From Diphasiastrum complanatum (Eukaryota > Streptophyta > Lycopodiopsida > Lycopodiales > Lycopodiaceae), in assembly GCA_029204225.1 (NCBI GenBank), contig CM055092.1, positions 80,186,838-80,250,837 on the forward strand: 64,000 nucleotides of DNA. Direction: 5' to 3'. Below the pieces are notes generated by a model, which saw nothing but the letters and a program-made list of their open reading frames with translations, searched no databases and was not told where the DNA came from. How positions within the stretch are numbered: the first letter of the stretch is position 1; every line of letters starts with the position of its first letter. Positions 13,301 to 25,300 of this stretch are shown here, piece after piece. Made by a program: the position numbers and the translations under genes.

Positions 13301-16300
13301 TTAGCTGCTGCTGTCCGGGCCTGCACCAGGTCCACCTACCTCAGATGCTGCCTGTCCGGGCCTGCACCAGGTCCTGCTGCCCTCAGAAGTGCCTTCCCCA
13401 GCTACTGCCGCCCTCGGAAGTGCCTGCACTAGGTACTGCTGCCCTCAGACGTGCCTGTTTAGATGTGCATGCACCTGGAAAACACCTGTTCAGATCTGCC
13501 TGTCTCAGAAGTCACCTGTTCAGATACTACCTTCCTCAGATGTACCTGCTCCAGATGTGACCTGCACCAGAAAACTAGCAAACAACCAGAAAATTTTTGA
13601 TTCAGATCTGTCGACAACCAGTAACTTTCCGTCAATCTTCTCCTAGAAGATTCCCGTTGTTTTCCTAACAACGTTGACTCCACATGCAGCTTCAGCTCCT
13701 CCAATCTGATTGCACACCTGCAAATACAAACTCTCTCTCTCACAAAATAACCTGCTCTGATACCATGTCAGAATTTGTGATACAAATTCTAGTTGGAGAT
13801 ACTAGTCCTACTAGCACTCACACAAAACCCAAGCATAGAGAGAATTCAGATCATAGGAGAATTGAGCAATTGCTCTAGCTCATTGAATTGAATGGAATGA
13901 TTGTGGTGGGGTGCCAGCCTTCTTAAATAGTTTCTCTAATGATTGATAAAAGCTAATGAGCCTAATAGCAAAAGACAAAAAGCTAATTGCTATAATTACT
14001 ACCTATATTGGGTAAACACCCAAGATGTCTAGTAGTAGTGCACCCACCTATATGCATGACTAAAAAACGAAATTACTATAAATAGTAAGGATCCTAAAAT
14101 ATGACCTACTATAAATAGTAATGGCCCCTAAAATAGCACGCAGGCATGGCCAAACTATCATTAAGGGGTGTCAATAAACATTAATCTCTAACAGAGGGGG
14201 GTGTTGGAATATCAATCCACATTCTAGAGAGAACTATCAAACAAGGCAGATAGCTCAGTGGTAAAGCATCTCATCCGGTATGAGGGAGGTCTTGGGTTCG
14301 TATCCTAGTTTGTCCATCCATATTACGATTTAAGGATTTCTAACATACCTCATTTATATTCTTACGGCTTTGGCCATGCTAAAAGTGGCTGCAATTCTAT
14401 TAGATAGATTTAGCTTAAAAGAATCTGTGCTAAATCCATGAAACCTTTTATGTGAATGCCCCCAACTCTAACCAAGATTAAGGTGCCCCAGTTTTTGAGT
14501 TTGGGGCACTCTAATTTTGGTTGGTCCTTGAGTGTGGGCACAAATTCTTACAATTTGTAAGCGATAGAATTTTGAGACATGTCTCACAATTAGTCTCGTT
14601 GCGCCTCTATGATTATATTGGTTTAGTGTTTCAAGTGTACTTGCCAATATTGTCGGAAAGAAGTATTAAGATCTACATCGGCCTGTGAATGTAGAGATAC
14701 AACTATACCCTCCTATTTTGAGTTATAATTTTTTGCTTGGCTATCAAGTTTCTTCCAAAGAGAATGTGTGGGGGTCTACATTTGCATTAGCTGTATCCAC
14801 TTAGCTATTACTCCATTACATGTTCCTTAAAGTTGTATTGAATATGCTTGGAGTATTTTGGTCCGAACTACTATATATTTGTGAACTTTGAAGAACTTGT
14901 AAACTTTACAAAACTATTGGTTTGAATTTTTGATCCATGTTACGAGTTTTGCCTACTATAAGGAGCTATGTATAAGTGAAAATCTAGTGTCAAAGGTTTC
15001 CATTAAAGATCGTCATCTTCTAGCATAAAAAATGTCGAGCAATTGGTGAAATTTTGTCTCTTGTCCTAGTTTACAAAGGAAAAGTCTAAGCTTTTTTTTT
15101 CTTTCTTGAGCATTTCATTTTCAATAAATCTTTATATGCTCATGTTGCTTAAGAGCATAAAAAATTTCTTTTTTTGGGTAAATATTGAGTGTAATATGGT
15201 CACAGGGTTGGCTGGTGCAACTGCTGACGTGCATTGCTTTGACATTTTATCGAACACTTGGATGAGGCAAGTTAATATTGATAGCTCTAGTTTGAACTTT
15301 TGTTGCATATATGTCCCTTGTAAGGTCAACTCAAACTATCAAGTTCAAACTTGTCATCCTTATGTTGCCATGCGTTCATTCAAACCAGTCTAAAGTTTTC
15401 AATTCAACCTAATTAAGTTTTCTTCTCTTTAGAGCTTGGATTGTTTTTGAGAAAGGAATCATACATGTGCTAGTTTTGGAGAGTGTACATGTAAACTCAT
15501 TGAGGCTGTTGGGCAAGGTTGCATTGACTGGAATTTGGTTGATACTACATTGTGGTCAAAAACTTAGTAAATTCAACAATTTTACACTAGAAGGGTTGTT
15601 TCTATCAATGGTAACTAGTATTTCTCGACGTGAAGTGTTTCATTATGTTATTAGAACATTTTCCATCCACAACATGTTCAAAAAGTAGCAAACTTTGGAA
15701 TAGTAAACAAGAAAGTAGTATCAATGTCCAACTTAGACATCAAGAAATGAACAATAATTTAATTTGCAGGTTCTCCTAGAAAGAAACACTACCACAAAGT
15801 TCTCCCCTAAAGAAGCTCTGGATCCTAAAATAGAAATAGCAAAATGCGAGGAGACAAAGTCTAGCAGTACTAATAATTGGAGGCGATTCGGGGTTGGACA
15901 CCCTACCTAAATGTCAAGAGATCGCCCATCGTTCTGGTTTTTGTTGAATGACTGACTGAATGGGACCAATGTGAAGGGCTTCAAAGCCATAAATATGAGC
16001 CACGAGTGCATGTTTATAATGTGTACTTTTCACATGTGTGAGGACATCTCAAACAATGTGAATGATCTTCTAAGGTGTGTGTGATTGCACATAGATCTAT
16101 CATTCACAAGATACAAGCAAACTAGCTTGAAAAATCAAAGGCAAGAGCACTTAATACATGCATGAATCATTCATCATTCAATATATACATTCAAAGGCAA
16201 CTTGTGATGGAAAAAACTAAGTATGGAATTGGCTTGCTCTCGAGTAGAGAGAGAAAAAGTACATGTAGCTCTCGGGTAGAGAGAGAAGATGCAACAAATT

Positions 16301-19300
16301 CTAAGTGTAGAATCCCTCAATCTCTCAAAAAACTCAATGTAGAATGAGCTCTCTCTCACTCTCTCATAGTAGCTCGAGATCCAAGAGGTGTGGCAATGGT
16401 GCTTAATGATCGGACCTCTCTAGAATCACCTCTTACTTTGATTGGACCACTTACATGCCACCTCTTACATTGATTGGACCATTTTGGTGCATCCTTCACT
16501 ATGATTGGTCCATATTGACAAACAAGATTATGAGGTGCAATGTCACTAGCCCTCTACCATCAAGCCAAGTGTAAGCAACCTACACTATCATGAGCTAATC
16601 CAAATCTAAATTTGGCCTAATCACTTACAAGTGTACAATGAGTGGTTTTGATAGAGGACCCCCAAACCATGTTTAAGGCCTATTGACTATTCAAGCTCAA
16701 CATAAATGAACTAAAGGGATTATGCCTAACCCTCCACACGTGGGAACATGCTTCACACATGTGTGAAATCAATATGTACATGAAATTGCAAAATGATCAA
16801 GCTAGATTCTTCACACTCCTCAAAAACTAGCTTGATGAGATACTAGATCAAACAAGAAACTTGAGATACTTCTTGAGTGGCTCCTTTGGTATGAATATGA
16901 TGTGAAAACCAGCCAAAGAACATTTGGTAGCAGCCAATTCACCATTGCCATGAGAAGATTTCTTTGATGGAAATCCGCTATCGCCTTCCTTGATCAACAT
17001 TCACCATATTGGCACCTCTTCCTTTGATTCCTTCCATGCTTGAAAAAGACCTTTGACTTGAAAGCTCCTCTCCTTGAAAATATCTGCACCATAATGATGG
17101 AAACCCGAGGCCTCCATACCTCATAATGACCATGAAGATCAAGATCAAGATTTTGCATTCTAGCTTGACTAGTTTACAAACTATGAACTTTTTGCATGAT
17201 AGATCTAATCTTGTAATCAAAAGCTATTTTGATCTTATTGAGGCTACATGTAAATGTCTTTTGTGGATGATTCACTTAATCTCATAAGAAGTTCACAAAC
17301 TGCCTCACAAATGAAAAAACATGATTTTTCACATTATGAATGACTATCTCATTCTTTCTCTTACAAGATCCAAAAGCATAGATTTGATGATACAACCAAT
17401 TGCTTTTTAAATGATTTAGAACCAGATCTAAGCCATTAATGACATGAGATTTGTCCATACAAGAGGCATCACACAAAACTAGCATTTCCTCACTCCAACT
17501 TTGAGATGTAAAAATCTCATCAAAGCAAGATGGTACATCAAATGATAGAAGAGAAGCAAAAGTGGATGTGTTGGAGTAGATACCACCTAAAAATTGCTCC
17601 TCTTCCCATGAAATGTGAGCCACAAAGACTCGGCCTTGCCTCTTGGAAATGAGTTGGGATGACTCCTCCTCAAAGCCTTGGTCTATTTCCATCATGCACT
17701 TGGATTGTTGTTAGATATGAGGATCTTACCATCATCCTCTTGATAGAGATGAGATTTTCCTTACTCCTTATATGCAAAGGAATATTGACAAAGCAATATA
17801 GATCTAAAGATCCCCAAAGTATCAACTATTGCAATCTTCCTATCAAGCACCATTGATAAGAGATACATCCAATTGAACTCTTCAACGAAGGAGTCACAAA
17901 AAAAGCATCATCTTTGCTTCTTGATGAAACAAGATCATCCAAATGAACATGATGAAAAAATTGATGAGAAGTAGAACACCTTGGCAATAACTCTCCAAGT
18001 GCTTTTGCTAAAGCACCATCTTCATGAGCCTTACCATCATGGAACATAAATTGAGCCAATCCAATTGCCTTCTCCTCCTTGAGATGATCCAAGCTCCTCT
18101 TGACCATACTTCTACAAGGATTAGCTTCCAACTTGAAAAGCTTTCCACATCTAGTCCCTCTTGCTACCACTTCACCATCCCTCTTAATCAAGCAAGCATC
18201 TTTTCCAGAGTCAACTTGAAAGCCATTATCAAGCATTTGACCAACACTAATGAGATTCATGGTGAGATTTGATGACTTCTTATCACTCTCCTCCTTGGAT
18301 TTGTCCTTCTTGAAATGTTGATGTTGCTCTTTGCCCCTTCCTCATGGCTTGTCCTCTAAGAAGAATGCTTTCTCCTCTCCACCATCCTTCAAAGAAAGTT
18401 GATTGATATCTTCAATAGCTTGTTCTCTTGCTTACACTCCTCGAAAATGAGAACTCCTTGTAGTGCCTCCAAGCTTGGAAGCTCCTCCTTGATTGCATAA
18501 GATTGTACAATATTGTCAAATTCATCTCTCAATCCATTAAGGCTCACTTGCACTAACTCTCTTTGGTTGAGATTGTATCCTATGCAAGCAAGCTCTCTAT
18601 GAAAATCTTTCACTCTCAACACATAATTTGAGGTACTCATCACTCTTTTGGTAACTTTGGAAGATTTGATTCGTAGGAGGGAGCAACCTATTCTTGGCCT
18701 CAGAAATGGATTTTAGTGTGTCCCAAGCCTCCTTGGCTGAGGTGCGTGAGCCAATCTCTCTCGACACTTCATTTGATCCATTCATCTTAATGATATGTAG
18801 GGCCATCATTGCCCTGTTCTTGTACTTTTGGACCTCTTGGACCACTTCTGGCTCCTCATCAAGTCCTAGCACAATATCCATCACATTTTGGAGTACCAAA
18901 ATTGACTCCATCCTCACCTTCCAAATGGTATAATTGGAGGTGGTCAATCTCTCACCTTGCTCCAATAGTATGGAACCCATGGAAGGCATCTTCCCTTGAG
19001 GAATAGAATTGTGATGGATCCAAAACAAACGAAAGTGTTGCTTCTCTCTCAAAGAAGGATCCAATAATGGTGTCCAACCAACTCCAACTCGAGATCTTGC
19101 AACCAATATGTGAGACCTATGTCAATGTCTTCAATCTAGATCTAGCCTCTATCCAAAGATGAAGCACAACAAAATTTTGAGCCAACTTCTTCCAAGCATG
19201 TGTAAAGCACTCAAAGACTTCACAAGAGACTCAAATGCACTTGATTTGCATGAAACTGTGTGGCTATGGCTTCAAAATGACACCTAGATCTCACCTAGAC

Positions 19301-22300
19301 AAGATTGGCAAGCACAAACATGAGTTTTTTGATGAAACAAGCTATATATATGAGTCAAACTTGATGTGTCCAACCAGGTTGGGTGCCCTACCCACCTCAC
19401 TTTGAAAGTCTAAAACTTCATCAAGACACATCCAATTGACATGAAATCAATTGCACAAGAAACTAAACTTCACTAGCTTTCCAACAAGCTATCAAGCACT
19501 AGATTTGGATCTACCTTGGAGAAACACCAACCATTCAAATTTTGGTGATCTCACACGTGCCTGAGCACTACACTCCGTACAGTATCTGTCGTACAGTACC
19601 CGACATAGATCAATCCAATGTGTATTTGATCCAATTTGATTTAAAAATCCCCTTGATAGCCATCGAGATCCAACTACACCTCCAAAAACTAGATTTCAAG
19701 CCAAAAATGTCATCACACTTGATGCATGCATTCAAACCTTAGGTAGGCTCTAATACCATGTGTACTTTTCACATGTGTGAGGACATCTCAAACAATATGA
19801 ATGATCTCCTAGGTGTGTGTGATTGCAAATAGATCTATCATTTAGAAGATACAAGCAAACTAGCTTGAAAAATCAAAGGCAAGAGCACTTAATACATGCA
19901 TGAATCATTCACCATTCAACATGCACATTCAAAGGCAACTTGTGATGAAAAAAACTAAGTATGGAATTGGCTTGCTCTCGGGTAGAGAGAGAAAAAGTAC
20001 ATGTAGCTCTCAGGTAGAGAGAGAAGATGCAACAAATTTTAAGTGTAGAATCACTCAATCTCTCAAAAAAACTCTATGTAAAATGAGCTCTCTCTCTTTC
20101 TCTCATAGTAGCTCGAGATCCAAGAGGTGTGGCAATGGTGCTCAATGATTGGACCTCTCTAGAATCACTACTTTGATTGGACCACTTACATGCCACCTCT
20201 TACATTGATTGGACCATTTTGGTGCATCCTTGACCATGATTGGTCCATATTGACAAATAAGATTATGAGGTGCAATGTAACTAGCCCTCTACCATCAAGC
20301 TAAGTATAAGCAACCTACACTATCATGAGCTAATCCAAAACTAAATTTGGCCTAATCACTTAATTACAAGTGTACAATGAGTGGTTTTGATAGAGAACCC
20401 CCAAGCCTCAAGATTAACACCTCTTGACTATTCAAGCTCAACATAAATAAACTATCAATATGTACCAAATTGCAAAATGATCAAGCTAGATTTTGCCTAT
20501 TCTTCACACACAAGTCCCCCTAATTAGCAAAATTTGTCGGCAATATTTGGACAAAGTATGTTAAAATGAAATGCACAAAAATTACATGATAGCAGCATAT
20601 GTAGAAAGGTGTACACTGACAGAAAATGCCTCCAAATGTAGATATTGAAGGTTGAAGCTACAATAGAAATGAAGTGCATAGATACCAAAGGAGGTTACCA
20701 CTGGTCATAAAAGAGCATGACGTGTCCTGCTTTGTGATTATGGTGCACATGAGCAAACAGAAGGACCGTCTAGATTGATGCATCTTCTAATTCATCAATA
20801 GAATGAGCCTAAAGATCAAATGCATCATTCTTAGTTTTCATCAAATCAAGTACATGTTGTGACACTAGGAGGCTGTGTAAAATCCTTAAATAAGGATTTG
20901 AGCACTTGCACTGGAAGCATATAATGTCTTTTCTCTTATCTCAGTCATCTCTACAGAACTGTAACGAAGAATAAAAGTGTGCCATTAAGTTTATCAAGTT
21001 ATCCGCAAGTTAACGGAAAAACAAAGATACCACACAAAATTTGTCTAGTAAGATAAAAAGATTAAAGCATTGCAAAATCAACATATTTCCACTCCAACAT
21101 ATAAGTATCCCTTTCTCAAGTGTGTTAGGTTGAAGAGATGCCACGCCATACCACAAAGGACGCCGCAATCTGGAAATGCCTCAATGAATGATCATTCCAA
21201 CTTCAACATTCTTAAAAAGACAAGCATGTTGAATAAACCAACCAATGTAGACATTGTATGCATGTTCTTTTTGTCGGTTCTCCACCATGTACAAGCCCCA
21301 AAACAACGTTTAAGGTAATTGCCATCTCACAAGGAAAAGCAACTAGTCAATCATACCTTGTCTTTCAAGTCATAGACAAGGAATGAGGCCTAATGCCCTT
21401 AGGTTGGATATGTGCACGCAGATGAGGAACTGTTGGTGTTGGAGGCCTTGCTCTATGTTGTTATATTCCTGCTCCTTTGTAAGTTGTAAAAAATTCAAAT
21501 CTGAATCATGAAAAAGGCTTGGTCTCGAGCCCGTGGTGAAAAGATTGTAAATTAATATGATAAGGTCACTTGCTTGAAGTGATGTTTTCATAATTACTAT
21601 GCGAGTACTCGGTCTCCCAAAGAGTCTAATCAACAAACCTTCTAAAAAGTAGTGAATTGGTCAAAGGGACATGTGTCTTATGTTGTGGCAAGAGCTCGTG
21701 ATTAATTTGCATTATATGTCAACGTAGCATGTGTTAGGGTTTATGAGTGCTTGAAAGTATTTATTTTGTGAGCCTTGAGAAGCAATTCTATTGACTACTA
21801 TGTAGCAGTTCGTTGGGTGGGAACTAGCAAAAGACTCTCCTCTATGTTACTTGGATGTACTAGGAAAAAGATCAACAAATTCAAAAATATAGATCTTGTG
21901 TATTTTATTTTAGTTTCGAGGGGCATTATATATGTATCTATTTGTGAGATTGGAATATATCCAAATTCGCAAATTAATTTGAGAAGTTAATGATGTCATA
22001 GGGTAGATCTTAGAAAAAATATACATGCAACCAAAAAAGTCAAAGGATCTATGGGTATTAGATGAAAGCTCTGATTAAGAGCACTTTTACTGTGTAGTTT
22101 GCCGATTGTTTCGGGTGCAGGATGGTCCAATTTAGGTGCATTAACTCCCAAGTTTACGCTATAACTGCATTCAATATAAAAAGTTGTAACGAGCCTCAAC
22201 TGATCCTCCCTCCGCCGACTCTGCTCTCCATCGAAAGGAGACTGGAAGCGCTCAAATGTGAGCAATTGGCATGCAATGTTAGCCAGCATCGGACTTGTTG

Positions 22301-25300
22301 GCAGAAGAAAAAACATGGCACGTGTAAGTCCCCTCGAATTCACACACTAGCAATGAATACACTACTGCAGTAACACTGCTACCAAGCGATTTCTCACACG
22401 TACTTGGTCCGGGCCATACGCGTTCCGTGTACTCCACCCATCCCCGGTGCAGCTCTGAATCGTCCCCCCCCCCGGGCAGAGCGCCACAAGGGGTGCAACA
22501 TGTGGGCTACGACGTGGATGGGTTGGTGGAAGAAGTCCCATTTGGCCTCCCATATCTCCGAGATCTCGTCCCTCCTGCAGCAGATAATGTACAATAATCA
22601 GTGCACCATAGCATAAAGGAAACGCATCAAACTTGAGTGAGAAATAACAAGCTAGACATTGAAGAGTCATACCTGTGCTCGTCCAAGGGTGAAATTTTGT
22701 GGATTTTTCATTTATATACATTCATTAGTTGTGTTATAATTAGCCGTATTTGACAGAGTAATACTAAAGCTAGTAAAATGAAATTGGAAAATAGATTATC
22801 ATTTACTATGTGTCTAGGAAATTTTTTTGTACCAATTTTTCACGGGACCAAAAAATCTAAGAGAGGAAGAAAAAGAAGTCAGAATCGCCTCGCCGATGTG
22901 GTCCATGAACTCGTAAATGAGACCGAGAGTGCACCCCTCACGGTCTACCAGGCGCAACACTCTGAAAATGGGTAGAAGGACCCCATGAATCTCCTCAGCA
23001 CCTGTCCAGAACTCATCACCGAACACAGTGGACTGGAAAAACGCCGCATGTGCGATGTCTCTAAACTCCGCGAAGGCCTCGCTGGAAACCATCCGCCGCA
23101 ATGCGTCCTTCACTACTATCAATCGCTCTAGCACCAAGAAGTAGAATGCAAAGCGTGTGGGTGTTGGCTTCTTCTTTAGGGTCGAGAAGGTGCGGAATAG
23201 GGCCAGCACACGCCTCTTCTTGGTGATAAAAGTGACAAGGTGCATGGCCGTAAAAGTGATCTGCAATACATACATCCAGTAAAAAGTTTAGACAGTAGTT
23301 GAGATGTGTTTAGCAGCATTGAGCAAGCGTCAAGGAAGAAAGCATAACAAATGGAAAAAAACTATACCTCTATGATCCATGGAAGTGTACACAGGTCATG
23401 GATGAGCAAGTCTATGCAATGTGCAGCACAGGGTGTCCACACAATGCTGGGGTGCTCCCTCATCATAATCTCGCCCATCTGCTTGCAGTTCGAAGCGTTG
23501 TCGGTGACAACCTGAACCACATGCTCCATCCCGATGCCAGCAATAACATCTCTAACATGCTCTCATATGAAGTCAGCTGTGATGGCTCCACCACCTCGAG
23601 TGGCATCCACGCCACGTAGGAATACACATCAAAGTCTATAAGCTACCAGGCTATTAGTACGTCAAGTCATGAATCATAGAGAAAAGACGACCGAGCTTGA
23701 CCCTCTGAAAGCTATGTTAAATAAATAGCGAGAGCATTTGAAGCCTAGCAAAGTCAACAGTGTACCTAAGAGAGCTAGTTGGCATCTTTGTGGTAGCTGT
23801 GGAAACAATTTCCATTGAAAAAAAGACAAAATGGGCCATCAAGAAGCAAGAATGACTAGCAATTATAGTCAGTGTGGCCGTTTGATTAGCAAATGGAGAC
23901 GCGGCTAACATAGGCCTAGCTGTCAATATTGGAGTTAGTTGAACGTGACAAGTGTTGTAGAATGATGAAGCTAGGAATAGCTTTTAACAATCATCCTAGG
24001 ACCCTAGTAATGTTGATTTCAAGGACTACTTGAGCCTAACATAACTAGGAATGAAACATGCACTCTGAAATCATGACATGCAATCACCTGCAAGTCGAAA
24101 TGGAAAAACCAGCAAGCTGTGGATTCCAAATTTTGATCCTAGTTCAAATCTATATGAACTTGGACATCCGTAGATGGTTTCAGCTATTCCACAAGAAGTA
24201 TACAATTCCCGCCAATCTAAGGAAGGCTCCTTCTAACTCATTCTATCGTTTTCTAACAGAAAACGGAATCAGTAGATCTGCAAACCATTGGCATCAGAAC
24301 ACCATTTCAAAACTGATTTTTGATATCTATTGGAAATTTGAAAAGCATGTCCACCACTCAATTACGGTTTAGTTAGTATTAAACTCAAAAAAAAAAAAAA
24401 TTGGCCATTACTCCTTTTTCCATAACTAAAAAAAAAAAAAAAAAAATTGCGATCTGGGTCGCGGATCGCTGACGTTCCGAATCGCACGATCCGAAACGTT
24501 TTCGCAGCAGATCGTGATCCGCTGCAACTAAGGTTCAAGTGTACAATACACAACATAGCCAAAGGGACATTGTTTCTAACACTCCCCCTTAATGTCTATT
24601 TTGTTCTCCTTCACATCAACAAGATGTTTAAAATTCTCAAAGTTATCTCTACTTAGAGTTTTAGTAAATACGTTGACATCTTAATTATTCGAGTCACAAC
24701 ACTCTAACTTTATCTCTCCACTTTGGATTTCTTTTTCTCTAATAAAGTGTTGATCAACTTTGATATGCTTTGTCTTGGCATGATACATAGGATTCTTGCC
24801 AATTGTATGCAACTTTGATTATCACAATGAATATATGTAGGAGCAATTTTTGATAGTTGCCAGTCTAAAAGTAGCATTTCTAGCCAACTTGCTTCACAAG
24901 TAATCTTTATGGTGGTCCTATACTCAGCTTTTTTAGAGGATGATTGTTACGAACATGAATCCTAAGCTTGTGAAGGAACTTCACAGAAGCTAGTGTGTGA
25001 ATACATATCCTCCCAGCCATGGAGCACGTGTCTCGATTGAAACTCCAAGTCTTTGACTACCGACAACCTGTATAAATATCTTAGCAATCATCCTTGTGCC
25101 ACAACGTGGTACAGTGAGCTACTCGGTCATCTCGATGGCTTGCTAGCTAGCTTCTTGTTGTTGCGGAATGATGATGCTAAGAATAGCTTATAACAATCAT
25201 CCCAGGACCCTAGTAATGTTGATTTCAAGGACTACTTGAGCCCAACATAACTAAGAATGAAACATGCAATCTGAAATCATGACATGCAATCACATGCAAG

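Larger units (their letters stand above)
10781..14193 (-). mobile_element. Copia retrotransposon, pol truncated (5' LTR, leader, gag, protease, integrase)
   Basis: Minus-strand element with a 5' LTR at 13766-14193 (TG...CA) and a primer-binding site TGGTATCAGAGC (rc of 13754-13765) complementary to initiator tRNA-Met. A long leader, gag, protease and integrase follow. The reading frame ends at 10781 just after the integrase C terminus; reverse transcriptase, RNase H and the 3' LTR are absent. It is inserted into intron 1 of the BSL gene, opposite to it. Confidence 0.8.
16020..20508 (-). mobile_element. Copia-derived element with two LTRs, gag and partial protease, no RT
   Basis: Minus-strand element bounded by two about 750-800-bp direct repeats. 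Primer-binding site TGGTATTAGAGCC lies at 19746-19758 (one change from TGGTATCAGAGCC) and a polypurine tract TTTTTGAGGAG next to the 3' LTR (rc of 16816-16826). Inside are gag, a short protease/integrase junction and an unrelated 137-codon ORF. Reverse transcriptase and RNase H are absent. Target duplications were not convincing (TATAA versus CACAA). Confidence 0.8.

Noticed and set aside
14244-14315. Functional host tRNA gene
   Set aside because: C at position 33, acceptor mismatch, and the sequence is an integral part of an LTR present in several copies.
16162-16347. Small ORFs with repeated short units near 16.2 and 19.9 kb as paralogous genes
   Set aside because: The two sites are the LTRs of one copia-derived element, which explains the similarity.
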